Source: an uncultured beta proteobacterium (GTDB lineage Bacteria; Pseudomonadota; Gammaproteobacteria; Burkholderiales; Burkholderiaceae_C). From it: 36,439 nt of DNA. Of this stretch, positions 21,402-30,085 are shown in pieces (position 1 is the stretch's first letter; the number at the start of each line of letters is the position of its first letter). The stretch spans positions 1-36,439 of the forward strand of contig CAIXNB010000215.1 of NCBI GenBank assembly GCA_903920695.1. Direction: 5' to 3'. The position numbers were made by a program, and so were the translations under genes. Under the pieces are notes generated by a model, which worked only from the letters and a program-made list of their open reading frames with translations, made no database searches and was not told where the DNA came from.

Positions 21402-22682
21402 TTAGTTGAAGCTGTAACGGCCCAGCAAGTTGAAGCGGCTGAGGTCGCCGACATCACCGCCAAACGTGGTGCGCTGGCCACCAATGTATTCGACACCCAG
21501 GTCAACGTTTTTGATCGGGGTGTAGAACAGGTTCAGGTGCCATTGCTTCAAGCTATGGTTGTAGGGCCAGCCCAGCGTTGCATAGGGTTCAGTCCCGTTG
21601 ATCTGCGACACGACCGAGCCATAGGCCAGTGTGCCACGCAGTTGCGAGCTGAAGGTATTGGTCAGGCCCAGCACATAACCGCGCGACTTGTCCAGCAACA
21701 TGGCGCCAGTGCTCGAATCCGGGTAATTGGCACCCATCATCATGGCATTGTCATTGTCACCGTCTACCGCCGCGTACTGGCCCATAACGGTCAGGCTGTC
21801 GGTGAGCTTGTAGGAGCCGCCGATACCATAACCGGTGCCATTCTTGCTGATGTCGCCGCTGCGCTGCTCATGCGAGACAAAGCGCACATTGAAAGCGCCG
21901 CCCCAGTCAAAGCTCTTGCTGGCGGCCAGCACCAGGTTCGGACGTTTGGCGCCGTCCGACGGGTTTTCCAACGCCACCTTGAAACTAGCGCCGGTCGGCG
22001 TGTTGTAGGTGTAGCGGATCTGAACCGGGCGCGAGAACGGCTGGCCGATGGGGCCGTTGAAGTCGGCCGTTTCCGGGCCGTCGTCCAGGTCCATGAAAGT
22101 GGACCAAGTCTTGCCGATCAGCCAGCCGGCATATTCGCCATACGCATGGCGCACGCGCAGACGGTCGCGGTTGCATTCTGTGCCGCAGTAAGCATAAAAG
22201 TCTGCTTCAAGCTGAGTATGAACAGGCCCCAAAGCGGTCGGAGTCGAGGTCTCAAAGCCGAAGCGCGAAGTCTGCGCCGTCATCGCGGTCTTGCCTGTGC
22301 TAGGGTTATCCTTGTTCAGCGGCTGCTCCATCACGTTGGTGAACATGTCACCGGGCGCCGTACCTTTGAAGTCCTTGATCAGGTTGCCTTCAACAAAGCC
22401 ATAAACCCGCACCGAGGTTTCGCTACCCGGCATGCGGAAGGAATTGGCCATATCGCCGAGCACCACCGCTTCCTTGCCCTGCAGTTCAACCTGATCGCTC
22501 AGATCCGAGACTTGCTTCTGGGTCGGCATCGTGCTCTTGAGCTCGGCAATGGCCTTTTGCAGGACCTGCAGCTGATCTTCCAGCGCCTTGATGCGCGCCG
22601 CATCGTCAGCGTATGCGCTGCTCAGAAAGCCTGCGCTCATGCCGGTGGCCAACAGGGCCAAAACGAGTTTTTTAACTTTCAT
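21402..22682 (-). CDS. DcaP-like outer membrane porin
   Basis: The 426-residue product has a signal peptide (MKVKKLVLALLATGMSAGFL, cleaved after AYA) and a short coiled coil (IKALEDQLQVLQKAIAEL). A beta-barrel follows, with YGFVEGNLIKDFKG, TSRFGFETSTPTALGPVHTQ, EYAGWLIGKTWSTFMD and a final LLGRYSFN ending in phenylalanine-asparagine. The coiled coil followed by this barrel is typical of DcaP-type trimeric porins, which let small anionic or organic solutes cross the outer membrane. The start at 22682 lies behind AGGAATC. It is last in an operon with an amino acid ABC importer, so it may admit the same substrates (inference). The last residue being N and not F is slightly unusual. Confidence 0.85.
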   Translation of the reverse strand: MKVKKLVLALLATGMSAGFLSSAYADDAARIKALEDQLQVLQKAIAELKSTMPTQKQVSDLSDQVELQGKEAVVLGDMANSFRMPGSETSVRVYGFVEGNLIKDFKGTAPGDMFTNVMEQPLNKDNPSTGKTAMTAQTSRFGFETSTPTALGPVHTQLEADFYAYCGTECNRDRLRVRHAYGEYAGWLIGKTWSTFMDLDDGPETADFNGPIGQPFSRPVQIRYTYNTPTGASFKVALENPSDGAKRPNLVLAASKSFDWGGAFNVRFVSHEQRSGDISKNGTGYGIGGSYKLTDSLTVMGQYAAVDGDNDNAMMMGANYPDSSTGAMLLDKSRGYVLGLTNTFSSQLRGTLAYGSVVSQINGTEPYATLGWPYNHSLKQWHLNLFYTPIKNVDLGVEYIGGQRTTFGGDVGDLSRFNLLGRYSFN

Positions 22683-22747
22683 GGTGATTCCTATAAATAT
22701 GTAATCAATTTCAAAAATGTCGATTGCTTGCGGTTGGCTCTGCGCCA

Positions 22748-23497
22748 TCATCCGGGTCGCACCTGCGATAAAAATGCCTTTGCGCGCGCATGCTCCGGAT
22801 TCGAGAAGAACGCTTGCGGCGTGGTGTCTTCGAGAATGACGCCCAGGTCAAAGAAGATCAGGCGGTCTGCCACTTCACGGGCAAAGCCCATTTCATGGGT
22901 CACCACCAGCATCGTGATCCCGGTGTGCGCCAGTTCGCGCATCACGGCCAGAACTTCGTTGACCATCTCCGGGTCCAGCGCCGAGGTCGGCTCATCGAAC
23001 AGCAGCACCTTGGGGTCCATCGCCAGAGCCCGGGCAATCGCAACGCGTTGCTGCTGCCCACCCGACAACTGCACCGGGTACTTGTGCGCCTGATCCTTCA
23101 GCCCAACCCGCTCCAGCAAGGCCAGCGCCTTGGCCTCGGCATCGGCCTTTGACATCTTGCGCACGCGCATCGGTGCCAGGGCAACGTTTCTCAGAATGGT
23201 CAGGTGCGAGAACAGGTTGAAGTTCTGAAACACCATGCCGACCTCGCGCCGGATGGCATCCAGGTTCTTCAAATCGTCGTTCAGTTCGATGCCGTCGATC
23301 CGGATGCTGCCGCCATCGTGCGATTCCAGCCGGTTGAGCGTGCGCAGGAACGTGGACTTACCCGAACCGGATGGCCCGATGATGGCGGTGACCTGGCCTT
23401 CGTAAAAGGTCGCGGTCGCCCCTTTGAGCGCGCAGAACGCGCCAAAGTGCTTGTCCACATTGCGGGCCTCGATGATGGGTTTGAGTGTGCTGCTCAT
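22748..23497 (-). CDS. Polar amino acid ABC transporter, ATP-binding protein
   Basis: The 249-residue ATPase has Walker [19 protein letters not shown], a Q-loop in [14 protein letters not shown], the signature [17 protein letters not shown], Walker [15 protein letters not shown] and the switch His in VVTHEMGF. The GlnQ/HisP-like pattern ([13 protein letters not shown]) marks the polar amino acid uptake (PAAT) family. It powers import through the permease encoded just upstream, whose stop codon overlaps this gene's AGGAG ribosome-binding site. The ATG at 23497 was chosen over a TTG one codon earlier. Confidence 0.95.
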   Translation of the reverse strand: MSSTLKPIIEARNVDKHFGAFCALKGATATFYEGQVTAIIGPSGSGKSTFLRTLNRLESHDGGSIRIDGIELNDDLKNLDAIRREVGMVFQNFNLFSHLTILRNVALAPMRVRKMSKADAEAKALALLERVGLKDQAHKYPVQLSGGQQQRVAIARALAMDPKVLLFDEPTSALDPEMVNEVLAVMRELAHTGITMLVVTHEMGFAREVADRLIFFDLGVILEDTTPQAFFSNPEHARAKAFLSQVRPG

Positions 23498-23506
23498 CAA
23501 AGTCTC

Positions 23507-24265
23507 CTAGCGCTTTCTGCCGACGTCAAGCTTGACCTCCAACGCCGACGTCAGCGAGGTAAACGCCGTCGTCAGAATCAGATAGATGGTCGCCGTCGTC
23601 AGGAACACCGGAATCGGCTGGTAGCTCGACGCCTGCACCCGGTAGCCGATCATGGTCAGTTCCACCACACTGATGGCATAGGCCAGCGACGAGTCCTTGA
23701 CCAGGGAGGCCAGGTTGTTCGCCAGTGCCGGCAAGGCCACGCGCATGCTTTGGGGGAATACGATGTCCATGAAGGTCTGGAACGGTGACAGTCCCAAGGC
23801 CTTGGCCGCTTCAATCTGTCCATGCGGCACGGCCAGAATCCCGGCACGCACACACTCCGTGTTGTAAGCGCCAATGTTGATCGCCAGGGCAATTGCGGCG
23901 CAAGCGAAGTCCGACGGTTGCATTGAGTCCGGCAACAACTGCGGTGAGGCGAGCCACACGAACAGGATTTGCAGGAGCAGCGGCGTGCCACGGATCAACC
24001 AGACGTAGAAGTCGCACAGCCAGCGCAAAGGCAGGAACGAAGACAGCTTGCCAAGCCCGGCCACAACACCGATCACCATACCCGAGAGCCCGGAGACCAG
24101 CGTCAGCAGCACGGTGATCCGTGCGCCTTCGGTGAACTCCTTGGCCGCCGGCCCAATAGGTGCAGGCGCCATCGACAACGGCAAGGCCATACCCCACAAA
24201 ACCAGCAGGAGTCCGATCATGGCCGCGAACATGGCCCAACCGGGGTGTTGTTTGCTCCAGTTCAT
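23507..24265 (-). CDS. Polar amino acid ABC transporter, permease
   Basis: The 252-residue inner-membrane protein has about five to six hydrophobic segments. The conserved His/Glu/Asp-type permease stretch is TECVRAGILAVPHGQIEAAK followed by ALGLSPFQTFMDIVFPQSMR, containing the EAA loop that contacts the ATPase. RGTPLLLQILFVWL is typical of PAAT permeases. Only one permease gene is present, so a homodimer is expected. It lies between the genes of the binding protein (11 bp gap) and the ATPase. Confidence 0.94.
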   Translation of the reverse strand: MNWSKQHPGWAMFAAMIGLLLVLWGMALPLSMAPAPIGPAAKEFTEGARITVLLTLVSGLSGMVIGVVAGLGKLSSFLPLRWLCDFYVWLIRGTPLLLQILFVWLASPQLLPDSMQPSDFACAAIALAINIGAYNTECVRAGILAVPHGQIEAAKALGLSPFQTFMDIVFPQSMRVALPALANNLASLVKDSSLAYAISVVELTMIGYRVQASSYQPIPVFLTTATIYLILTTAFTSLTSALEVKLDVGRKR

Positions 24266-24276
24266 GGCGTCAAACT

Positions 24277-25047
24277 TCAGTGGCAGGAAATGTCAGCCTG
24301 GAAGTATTTGGTCGACAGGGTCTGGTAAGTCCCATTCTTCATAACTTCAGCCAAGGCCTTGTTCAACTGGTCCATCAGTTCCTTGTTGTTCTTGCGCATG
24401 ATCATCGAGATCCGCTCAACGAACACCATGTCACCCGGAATGGCGCCGGTGCCGGGGTTCTTGTCCAGCGTGGCTTTCACCAGGTACTTGTCGGAAATCC
24501 ATGCGTCGTATTTCTTGGCCTTGAGCGCGGCAAAGTTGGCGGCTTCATCCTTGTAGGTCTTGATTTCGCCAATGCCGTCGATCTTCTTGGCAGCATCAAA
24601 GTAGGTGGTGGCGATCTGCACACCAACCGACTTGCCCTTCAAACCGGCCACCGTCAGCGGGCCACCGGGTAGGGAAACAATCTGGCCACCCGAGCAGTAG
24701 TGCGGATTGGCAAAATCAACCGCCTTGGCGCGTTCTTCGGTGTAGCCGTGCGAAGCGATGGCGAAGTCAAAACGGTCTTGCCGGATTGATGCGAGCTGAG
24801 CGTCGAAGGACACCACGCGCCAGTCGAGCTTGAGGCCCATCTGCTTGACGATGGCCTCGGCCAGTTCGACTTCAAAGCCGGTCAGTTTGGGACCGTCGAA
24901 ATAGTTGAACGGGTAGTATTGGCCCTCGGTGGCGACCACGATCGTGCCCGCATCCTTGATGACTTTCCAGTCACGAGCCTGAACATTGCCTGTCAAAAGC
25001 ATGCCAACGCAGCATGCCGCTCCGAAGAGCTTGGTAAAAAATCGCAT
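24277..25047 (-). CDS. Periplasmic amino acid-binding protein of ABC importer
   Basis: The 256-residue product has a signal peptide (MRFFTKLFGAACCVGMLLTG, cleavage near VQA) and the solute-binding family 3 fold: TIVVATEGQYYPFNYFDGPK, LTGFEVELAEAIVKQMGLKL, RQDRFDFAIASHGYTEERAK, then VGVQIATTYFDAAKKI and KYDAWISDKYLV. The family carries polar or charged amino acids such as lysine, arginine, histidine, glutamate or glutamine. Its exact ligand cannot be read from sequence, but the neighbouring lysine and arginine catabolic genes make a cationic amino acid a good guess. The start at 25047 lies behind AGGAGAT. A palindrome precedes it. Confidence 0.92.
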   Translation of the reverse strand: MRFFTKLFGAACCVGMLLTGNVQARDWKVIKDAGTIVVATEGQYYPFNYFDGPKLTGFEVELAEAIVKQMGLKLDWRVVSFDAQLASIRQDRFDFAIASHGYTEERAKAVDFANPHYCSGGQIVSLPGGPLTVAGLKGKSVGVQIATTYFDAAKKIDGIGEIKTYKDEAANFAALKAKKYDAWISDKYLVKATLDKNPGTGAIPGDMVFVERISMIMRKNNKELMDQLNKALAEVMKNGTYQTLSTKYFQADISCH

Positions 25048-25072
25048 TACATCTCCTGTGAACAAAAAAAAC

Positions 25073-25098
25073 GTTGATTGCGAAAATTTGCAATCAAC
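25073..25098. promoter_or_regulatory. Palindromic operator or leader hairpin upstream of the ABC operon
   Basis: GTTGATTGC and GCAATCAAC are exact inverted 9-mers around GAAAATTT, 25 bp before the binding-protein start. An AT-rich core between GC-containing arms resembles binding sites of Lrp-type regulators, three of which are encoded in the window. It might equally act as an RNA hairpin. The remaining gap to 25279 shows no gene. Confidence 0.55.
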
Positions 25099-25279
25099 AC
25101 CCTTGCTTTGGGGACCTCTTGAGAACCGCAGTCCCCCACTTACTCTCTATCGATGGTGATCAAGGCGGCGAACCCGTTGACCCGGTTCAACGTCTTGAAG
25201 AACACCGACAAAGTTTACTCCCGGCACTTGCACATAAAAGTCAAACAAATGTCATTTCGCTCATGGTTTCCCCTTGCTC

Positions 25280-26236
25280 CTAGCCTTGCCTGACTTCGGC
25301 AATTTTTGAGGCAAGTCCACCCTCACCGGCCAATCCAACGCTGCCCGAATCCGCTTTTGAATCCAGCATGGGCAGCAATTGCACGGCGATCATGCTGCTG
25401 AAAATCAAACCACAGCCAAGCAGACCGCTAGCGTTGAGCCGGTCGCCCATCAGCGCAAAACCAAACAGCGCGGCAAACAGAGTCTCGGACGACAGAAGAA
25501 TTGCGGCATCGGCAGCATGCGCATAGCGCTGCGCCACCACCTGGGCGGTAAACGCCACGCCAACCGACAGGATGCCGGTATAGGCCAGCGGCCAAGCGGC
25601 CGCCTGCAGTCCGCTCCAGCTGACCGGTTCATAGCCTGCGGTCCAGAGTAGCGCCAGCAGACCACAGACGGCAAACTGTCCGCCCGCGACCAAAAAAGGC
25701 GCGGACATGCGATGCGCAACACGGCCGACCAACAGCACATGAAACGCCCAGGGAATGGCAGAGCCCATCACCCACAGATCGCCCCGGCTGATGGAGAGGC
25801 TTTGCGCGCCGGAAAGCAGATAGGCACCCAGAAGGCTGGCCAATGCACCAAACCAGACCGACCAGTGCGGCAGGTGGCGCAACCACAGCCAGCCGATGAT
25901 CGGCACCAGAGGCACATAGAGCGCGGTCAGGAAGCCGGCGTTGGTGGCGCTTGTGCTCATCAGACCGATCTGCTGCATGGCCGAACCCAGCAGCAGCAGG
26001 CCACCGAGGCCCGCAATCTTGAAGCCGTCGACGCGCCGAAGCGCTCGACCATCGCGTTGCAAGCTACGCCACTCGGTCCACATCAGGGGCGAGACGACCA
26101 GCGCGCCGGTCACAAAACGCACGCCGGTAAAGGTCATCGGGCCAACATGGGCCATGCCATAGATCTGCGGCACAAAGGCCGAACCCCAGATCAGCGCAAC
26201 AAGGATCAACAACAGGTTGGCACTGAAACGGGACAT
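25280..26236 (-). CDS. EamA/DMT-family transporter
   Basis: The 318-residue protein has about ten hydrophobic helices in two EamA repeats: LLLILVALIWGSAFVPQIYG (helix 1), TFTGVRFVTGALVVSPLMW, a first-repeat end LGAYLLSGAQSLS, and a second repeat ending LFGFALMGDRLNASGLLGCG. Drug/metabolite superfamily members export amino acids, metabolites or toxic compounds. The start at 26236 places helix 1 properly; an earlier in-frame ATG (26296) would overlap the arginase gene and add an unlikely leader. It lies 52 bp after arginase on the same strand, so it may export an amino acid arising in that pathway (inference). The substrate is unknown. Confidence 0.88.
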   Translation of the reverse strand: MSRFSANLLLILVALIWGSAFVPQIYGMAHVGPMTFTGVRFVTGALVVSPLMWTEWRSLQRDGRALRRVDGFKIAGLGGLLLLGSAMQQIGLMSTSATNAGFLTALYVPLVPIIGWLWLRHLPHWSVWFGALASLLGAYLLSGAQSLSISRGDLWVMGSAIPWAFHVLLVGRVAHRMSAPFLVAGGQFAVCGLLALLWTAGYEPVSWSGLQAAAWPLAYTGILSVGVAFTAQVVAQRYAHAADAAILLSSETLFAALFGFALMGDRLNASGLLGCGLIFSSMIAVQLLPMLDSKADSGSVGLAGEGGLASKIAEVRQG

Positions 26237-26288
26237 GGCGGTGCATCTTCGTGGAATGGGGGAGGACAGCGGGCAATTATGCTGCGCG

Positions 26289-27239
26289 TCATGCACCAGA
26301 CTTGCGCATCAAGGTACTTTTCCCGAACAAACTTTCGATTAGATCAACCGCAAGCTCCGCAGTCTGATTGCGAACGTCTAGCGCCGGATTGAGCTCAACC
26401 ACGTCAAGCGACGCCAGGCGACCGGTATCGGCAATCATTTCCATACACAACTGGGCCTCGCGGTAAGTCGGACCGCCGCGCACGGTGGTGCCGACGCCCG
26501 GCGCGATGCTGGGGTCGAGAAAATCGACATCGAGACTGACGTGCAAGTGCGTGTTGGCATCGACCAATGCCAACGCAAGCTCCATGCCATGGCGCATACC
26601 CATCTCGTCGATGTAGCGCATGTCGAAGACTTCAATACCGATGTCATGCACCAGGCGCTTCTCGCCAGCATCGACGCTGCGAATGCCAATCTGCCGAATC
26701 TCTTTCGGATGCAGCGCCGGTCCCGGCACACCGATGTCAATCAATTCCTGCGGACCGTGTCCGAGCAGACAAGCCACCGGCATGCCGTGGATATTGCCAC
26801 TGGGTGTGAGCGTGGCGGTGTTGAAATCGGCATGCGCGTCAAACCAGAGCACGCGCAGCTTCTTGCCCTGTTCCCGGCAATGTCGCGCCACCGCGCTGAT
26901 CGAGCCGATCGCCAGGCAATGGTCGCCACCGAGCATGATCGGCAGGCGACCCACGAGCAACTCCGCGTACATCGCCTCATGCACCAGTTCATTCCACTGA
27001 ACAACTTCCGGCAAATGCCGAAAACCATTGACCGCCGCCTGCCAGGGATTGGCCGGTCCCACCAGATTGCCGCAGTCCTTCACAATCAGGCCAAACTGCG
27101 CAATCGCCTGCGCGATGCCGGCCACGCGCAAGGCTTCCGGTCCCATGCGCGCACCGAGGCTGCCGGCGCCAATGTCGGTCGGCACGCCGATCAGGCTGAC
27201 GCCGCCAGAGACCGGGTTGACGGCGTGCGGCTCGCTCAT
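26289..27239 (-). CDS. rocF: Arginase
   Basis: Arginase hydrolyses L-arginine to L-ornithine and urea with a binuclear manganese centre. All metal ligands are present in the 316-residue protein: IMLGGDHCLAIG, LWFDAHADFNT, the substrate-binding SGNIHGMPVA, LDVDFLDPSIAPGVGT, and the late E in VVELNPALD. It is arginase rather than agmatinase by the N-terminal VSLIGVPTDIGAGSLGAR and the FNT...SGNIHGMP spacing. Its ATG overlaps the stop of the ornithine cyclodeaminase gene by 4 bp, which indicates translational coupling. The two make a short route arginine to ornithine to proline. Confidence 0.95.
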   Translation of the reverse strand: MSEPHAVNPVSGGVSLIGVPTDIGAGSLGARMGPEALRVAGIAQAIAQFGLIVKDCGNLVGPANPWQAAVNGFRHLPEVVQWNELVHEAMYAELLVGRLPIMLGGDHCLAIGSISAVARHCREQGKKLRVLWFDAHADFNTATLTPSGNIHGMPVACLLGHGPQELIDIGVPGPALHPKEIRQIGIRSVDAGEKRLVHDIGIEVFDMRYIDEMGMRHGMELALALVDANTHLHVSLDVDFLDPSIAPGVGTTVRGGPTYREAQLCMEMIADTGRLASLDVVELNPALDVRNQTAELAVDLIESLFGKSTLMRKSGA

Positions 27240-28297
27240 GCTGCCAGCGCCAGTTCCTGAATGCCGGGGCGCACCAGGCTGAACAGGTCTTTCGGGTTCG
27301 TCAGTTCAGGGATCAGCGAAAGCCCTTGCCCCATGCCCAGCGCCTTTGCGCTGTCGCGCATGAAGCGCAGCGCCGAATAGTCTTCCAGCGCAAAGCCGAC
27401 CGAGTCAAACAGCGTCACCTGGCTGTCGCTGCGGCGGCCTGCAGCCTTGCCGCTGAGTACCTGCCAGAGTTCGGTCACAGCAAAGTCGGCCGGCAGATGT
27501 TGCAGATCGCCTTCGACGCGGGTTTGCGGCTCGTACTCGACAAAGACCGCAGCGCCGCGTAGCACGTCCGGGTGCAATTCGGTCTTGCCAGGGCAGTCTC
27601 CGCCGACGCCGTTGATGTGCATGCCGGGCTCTATCAGGGCGGGCGTCAGGATCGTGGCATTGGTCTTGTCGGCAGTCACGGTGGTCACTATATCCGAGCC
27701 ACGCACCGCTTCGGCGATGCTGGCGCAGGGAATCAGCCGCAGCGCCGTGTGCTGCAGGTTACGCATCAGCTTGGTGGTGGCGGCGCGGTCGGTGTCATAG
27801 AGACGGATTTCGTCAATGCCCAGCAGATGGTGAAAGGCCAGCGCCTGGAACTCGCTTTGCGCGCCGTTGCCGATCAAAGCCATGCGCCGGCTATCTGGTC
27901 GCGCCAACGCACGCGCGGCGACGACCGACATGGCGGCGGTACGCAGCGCCGTGGTCAAAGTCAATTCGCTGAGAAAGGTGGGTATGCCGGTGGCAACATC
28001 GGCCAGCACGCCGAAAGCCATCACGGTGGAAAAGCCGATGTGCGTGTTCTTCGGATGGCCATTGACGTACTTGAAGGCATAGGTTGTGGCATCGGAGATC
28101 GGCATCAGTTCGATGACGCCATCCGCCGAGTGGTTGGCGACGCGCGCGCATTTGTCAAAGTCCTGCCAGCGCAGAAAGTCGGCCGTGATGTAGTCGGCGA
28201 CACCGCGTAGGGCAGCGGCCAAGCCGAGTTCGGTGACGAGGGTGGCCACATCCTGGGCGCTGAGAAATTGGGTCTGGAGGCGTGAAGTGGGTTTCAT
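27236..28297 (-). CDS. Ornithine cyclodeaminase
   Basis: This NAD-dependent enzyme converts ornithine to proline and ammonia in one step. The 353-residue protein belongs to the OCD/mu-crystallin family: FKYVNGHPKNTHIGFSTVMA (substrate-binding lysine region), TALRTAAMSVVAARALARPD, the Rossmann motif MALIGNGAQSEFQALAFHHL, and TPALIEPGMHINGVGGDCPG with the catalytic Asp. Length and motifs match true ornithine cyclodeaminases rather than alanine dehydrogenases. The start at 28297 was preferred to 28348, which adds a non-family leader. Coupled to arginase by a 4-bp overlap and divergent from two Lrp-type regulators that probably control it. Confidence 0.93.
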   Translation of the reverse strand: MKPTSRLQTQFLSAQDVATLVTELGLAAALRGVADYITADFLRWQDFDKCARVANHSADGVIELMPISDATTYAFKYVNGHPKNTHIGFSTVMAFGVLADVATGIPTFLSELTLTTALRTAAMSVVAARALARPDSRRMALIGNGAQSEFQALAFHHLLGIDEIRLYDTDRAATTKLMRNLQHTALRLIPCASIAEAVRGSDIVTTVTADKTNATILTPALIEPGMHINGVGGDCPGKTELHPDVLRGAAVFVEYEPQTRVEGDLQHLPADFAVTELWQVLSGKAAGRRSDSQVTLFDSVGFALEDYSALRFMRDSAKALGMGQGLSLIPELTNPKDLFSLVRPGIQELALAA

Positions 28298-28357
28298 GGT
28301 GCAGGGTTCCGGGTAAGTGCCAAGCAGTGTCCCAAGAAGCCAGAGCAATGTAAATCA

Positions 28358-28391
28358 GCAATATTGCGAGCTTTATGCCAACAATTTGGCA
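28358..28391. promoter_or_regulatory. Two palindromes in the ocd/lrp control region
   Basis: GCAATATTGC (28358-28367) is a perfect 10-bp palindrome. Nine bases further lies TGCCAA-CAAT-TTGGCA (28376-28391), a perfect 6-4-6 inverted repeat. They sit in the 125 bp between the divergent ornithine cyclodeaminase gene and the first regulator, with the AT-rich context expected of Lrp-type sites. Binding is inferred. Confidence 0.55.
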
Positions 28392-28422
28392 AATCATCAG
28401 CCGCCAATGTCAAAATGGCAAA

Positions 28423-28848
28423 ATGGATGAAACAGATCAGCAACTCTTGTCACTCTTGCGCAAGGACGCCCGCACCAGCGTGGCGACGCTGGCGCAAAAG
28501 CTGGGCGTCTCGCGCGGCACGGTCAGCAACCGCGTGGCCAAGCTCGAAGACGCCGGCATCATCGTCGGCTACACGGTGCGGCTCAAGCCCGACGCACAAC
28601 CGGCTGAAATCGGCGCCTGGATGAGCGTGGCGGTCGAAGGCAACGAAACGCGCTCAGTGATTGCCAGTCTGCTCGGTGAGCCCGGCGTGGCCAGCCTGCA
28701 CGACACCAATGGCCGCTGGGACTTACTGGCGGAACTGCGGGCTTCCAACCTGGCCGAGTTGTCGCAGATACTCGAGCGCATCCGGCTGGTGCGTTCAATC
28801 AGCAGCACCGAAACCAGCATCCACCTGCAAACCTATCGCCTGTCATGA
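28423..28848 (+). CDS. Lrp/AsnC-family regulator 1 of the arginine locus
   Basis: The 141-residue protein has the family helix-turn-helix MDETDQQLLSLLRKDARTSV, AQKLGVSRGTVSNRVAKLED and a RAM effector domain (IGAWMSVAVEGNETRSVIAS, DTNGRWDLLAELRASNLAEL). MDETDQQLL is the typical start, so the ATG at 28423 was chosen; the upstream ATG at 28375 lies inside the palindromic operator. It is divergent from ornithine cyclodeaminase. Its stop overlaps the next regulator's start by 4 bp. It likely senses arginine, ornithine or proline (inference). Confidence 0.9.
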   Translation: MDETDQQLLSLLRKDARTSVATLAQKLGVSRGTVSNRVAKLEDAGIIVGYTVRLKPDAQPAEIGAWMSVAVEGNETRSVIASLLGEPGVASLHDTNGRWDLLAELRASNLAELSQILERIRLVRSISSTETSIHLQTYRLS

Positions 28849-29321
28849 CCGACACCCTGAGCGAACTCGACCGCATTGACATAAAGATCCTGCGCTGCCT
28901 GCAGGAAGACGGCCGCCTGTCCAACCTCAAGCTGGCCGAGAGCGTGGCACTGTCACCGACTGCCGTGCTGGCGCGTGTGCAGCGTCTTACGAAGGAAGGC
29001 TACATCCTCGGATACGAGGCGCGCCTCAATCCGCTCAGGCTTGGCGCCGGACTGATGGTGTTTGTAGAAGTGCTGCTCGACCGCACCACGCCCAATGTGT
29101 TTGAAGCCTTCAAGGCCGCCGTGCAGGTGCGCGCCGAAATCATGGAATGCCACATGGTGGCCGGCGGCTTCGACTACCTGCTGAAAACCCGCATGGCCGA
29201 CATGAGCGCCTACCGTGAGTTCGCCGGCACCGTGCTCTGGCAGTTGCCGGGCGTGCGCGAAACCCGCACCTACGCCGTGATGGAAGAGGTCAAGAACTCG
29301 ACGCATCTGGCGCTGCGCTGA
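28845..29321 (+). CDS. Lrp/AsnC-family regulator 2 (Lrp-like)
   Basis: The 158-residue protein is closer to classical Lrp: LDRIDIKILRCLQEDGRLSN, then VALSPTAVLARVQRLTKEGY, and a RAM domain with GLMVFVEVLLDRTTPNVFEA and MVAGGFDYLLKTRMADMSAY. The block ECHMVAGGFDYLLKTR is the hallmark of Lrp/PutR/BkdR-type regulators. Such regulators often activate putA or other amino acid catabolic genes in alpha- and betaproteobacteria. The ATGA overlap with regulator 1 means the two are made together and might form mixed oligomers, though their ligand domains differ clearly. Targets could include the adjacent operon and putA. Confidence 0.9.
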   Translation: MTDTLSELDRIDIKILRCLQEDGRLSNLKLAESVALSPTAVLARVQRLTKEGYILGYEARLNPLRLGAGLMVFVEVLLDRTTPNVFEAFKAAVQVRAEIMECHMVAGGFDYLLKTRMADMSAYREFAGTVLWQLPGVRETRTYAVMEEVKNSTHLALR

Positions 29322-29324
29322 GCG

Positions 29325-30029
29325 CTACGCCGTCGCACTGATCGCGCTCGGTCTCCCGCCAAAAATCGCAGTCCCAACGCGCACCAGTGTGCTGCCGGAC
29401 TCGATGGCCGCTTCCAGATCGGCGCTCATGCCCATGGACAGGGTATCGAGCGCCAAGCCATTTACATTGAGGTCGTCGAAAACGGCCTTGACCTTCGCGA
29501 ACACAGCGCAGGCCACCGTGAAATCGCTGGCCGGCTCAGGGATGCTCATGACGCCGCGCAGACGCAGGTTCGGCAGCGCGGCCACTTGATGCGCCAGCGC
29601 CAGCGCCTCTTCGGATGGCACGCCCGACTTGCTGGCGCCACCATCGACGTTGACCTGAATGCAGATTTGTAACGGCGGCAACTGCGCCGGGCGTTGCTCG
29701 CTCAGGCGTTGCGCGATCTTGAACCGGTCCACGGTGTGGACCCAGTCGAAATGCTCGGCCACCAGACGCGTCTTGTTGCTCTGGATCGGTCCGATGCAGT
29801 GCCACACCAACGGCAGGTGGCGCAGTTCGGTGATTTTCTGCACCGCCTCCTGAATGTAGTTTTCGCCAAAAGCGATCTGCCCGGCGGTGTGGGCTTGCGT
29901 GATGTCCAGCGTTCCAAAGGTCTTGGATACCGCCAGCACCGCTACCGTGTCACGGTCGCGTCCAGCGGCGCGGCAGGCGGCATCAACGCGCTCGCGCACC
30001 CGCTGCAAATTTTTTTCAATCGTGGTCAT
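29325..30029 (-). CDS. yggS: PLP homeostasis protein YggS/PLPBP
   Basis: The 234-residue protein is a single-domain TIM barrel that holds PLP without known catalytic activity and balances cellular B6 vitamers and amino acid pools. PLP lysine lies in VAVLAVSKTFG. Further family blocks are FGENYIQEAVQKI, WHCIGPIQSNK, VNVDGGASKSG and LDTLSMGMSADLEAAIESGS, VRVGTAIFG. The gene is divergent from pilT across 56 bp, an arrangement common in beta- and gammaproteobacteria. It ends 3 bp from the stop of the convergent Lrp-like gene. Confidence 0.96.
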   Translation of the reverse strand: MTTIEKNLQRVRERVDAACRAAGRDRDTVAVLAVSKTFGTLDITQAHTAGQIAFGENYIQEAVQKITELRHLPLVWHCIGPIQSNKTRLVAEHFDWVHTVDRFKIAQRLSEQRPAQLPPLQICIQVNVDGGASKSGVPSEEALALAHQVAALPNLRLRGVMSIPEPASDFTVACAVFAKVKAVFDDLNVNGLALDTLSMGMSADLEAAIESGSTLVRVGTAIFGGRPSAISATA

Positions 30030-30085
30030 AATTGCCCCTGGTACTCTGACACAGGGTACTAGCGTAACAAACGATCAAGGACTCT

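Noticed and set aside
21357..23093. A 578-codon plus-strand frame across the porin and ATPase genes
   Set aside because: It runs antisense through two well-identified genes and has no domain of its own.
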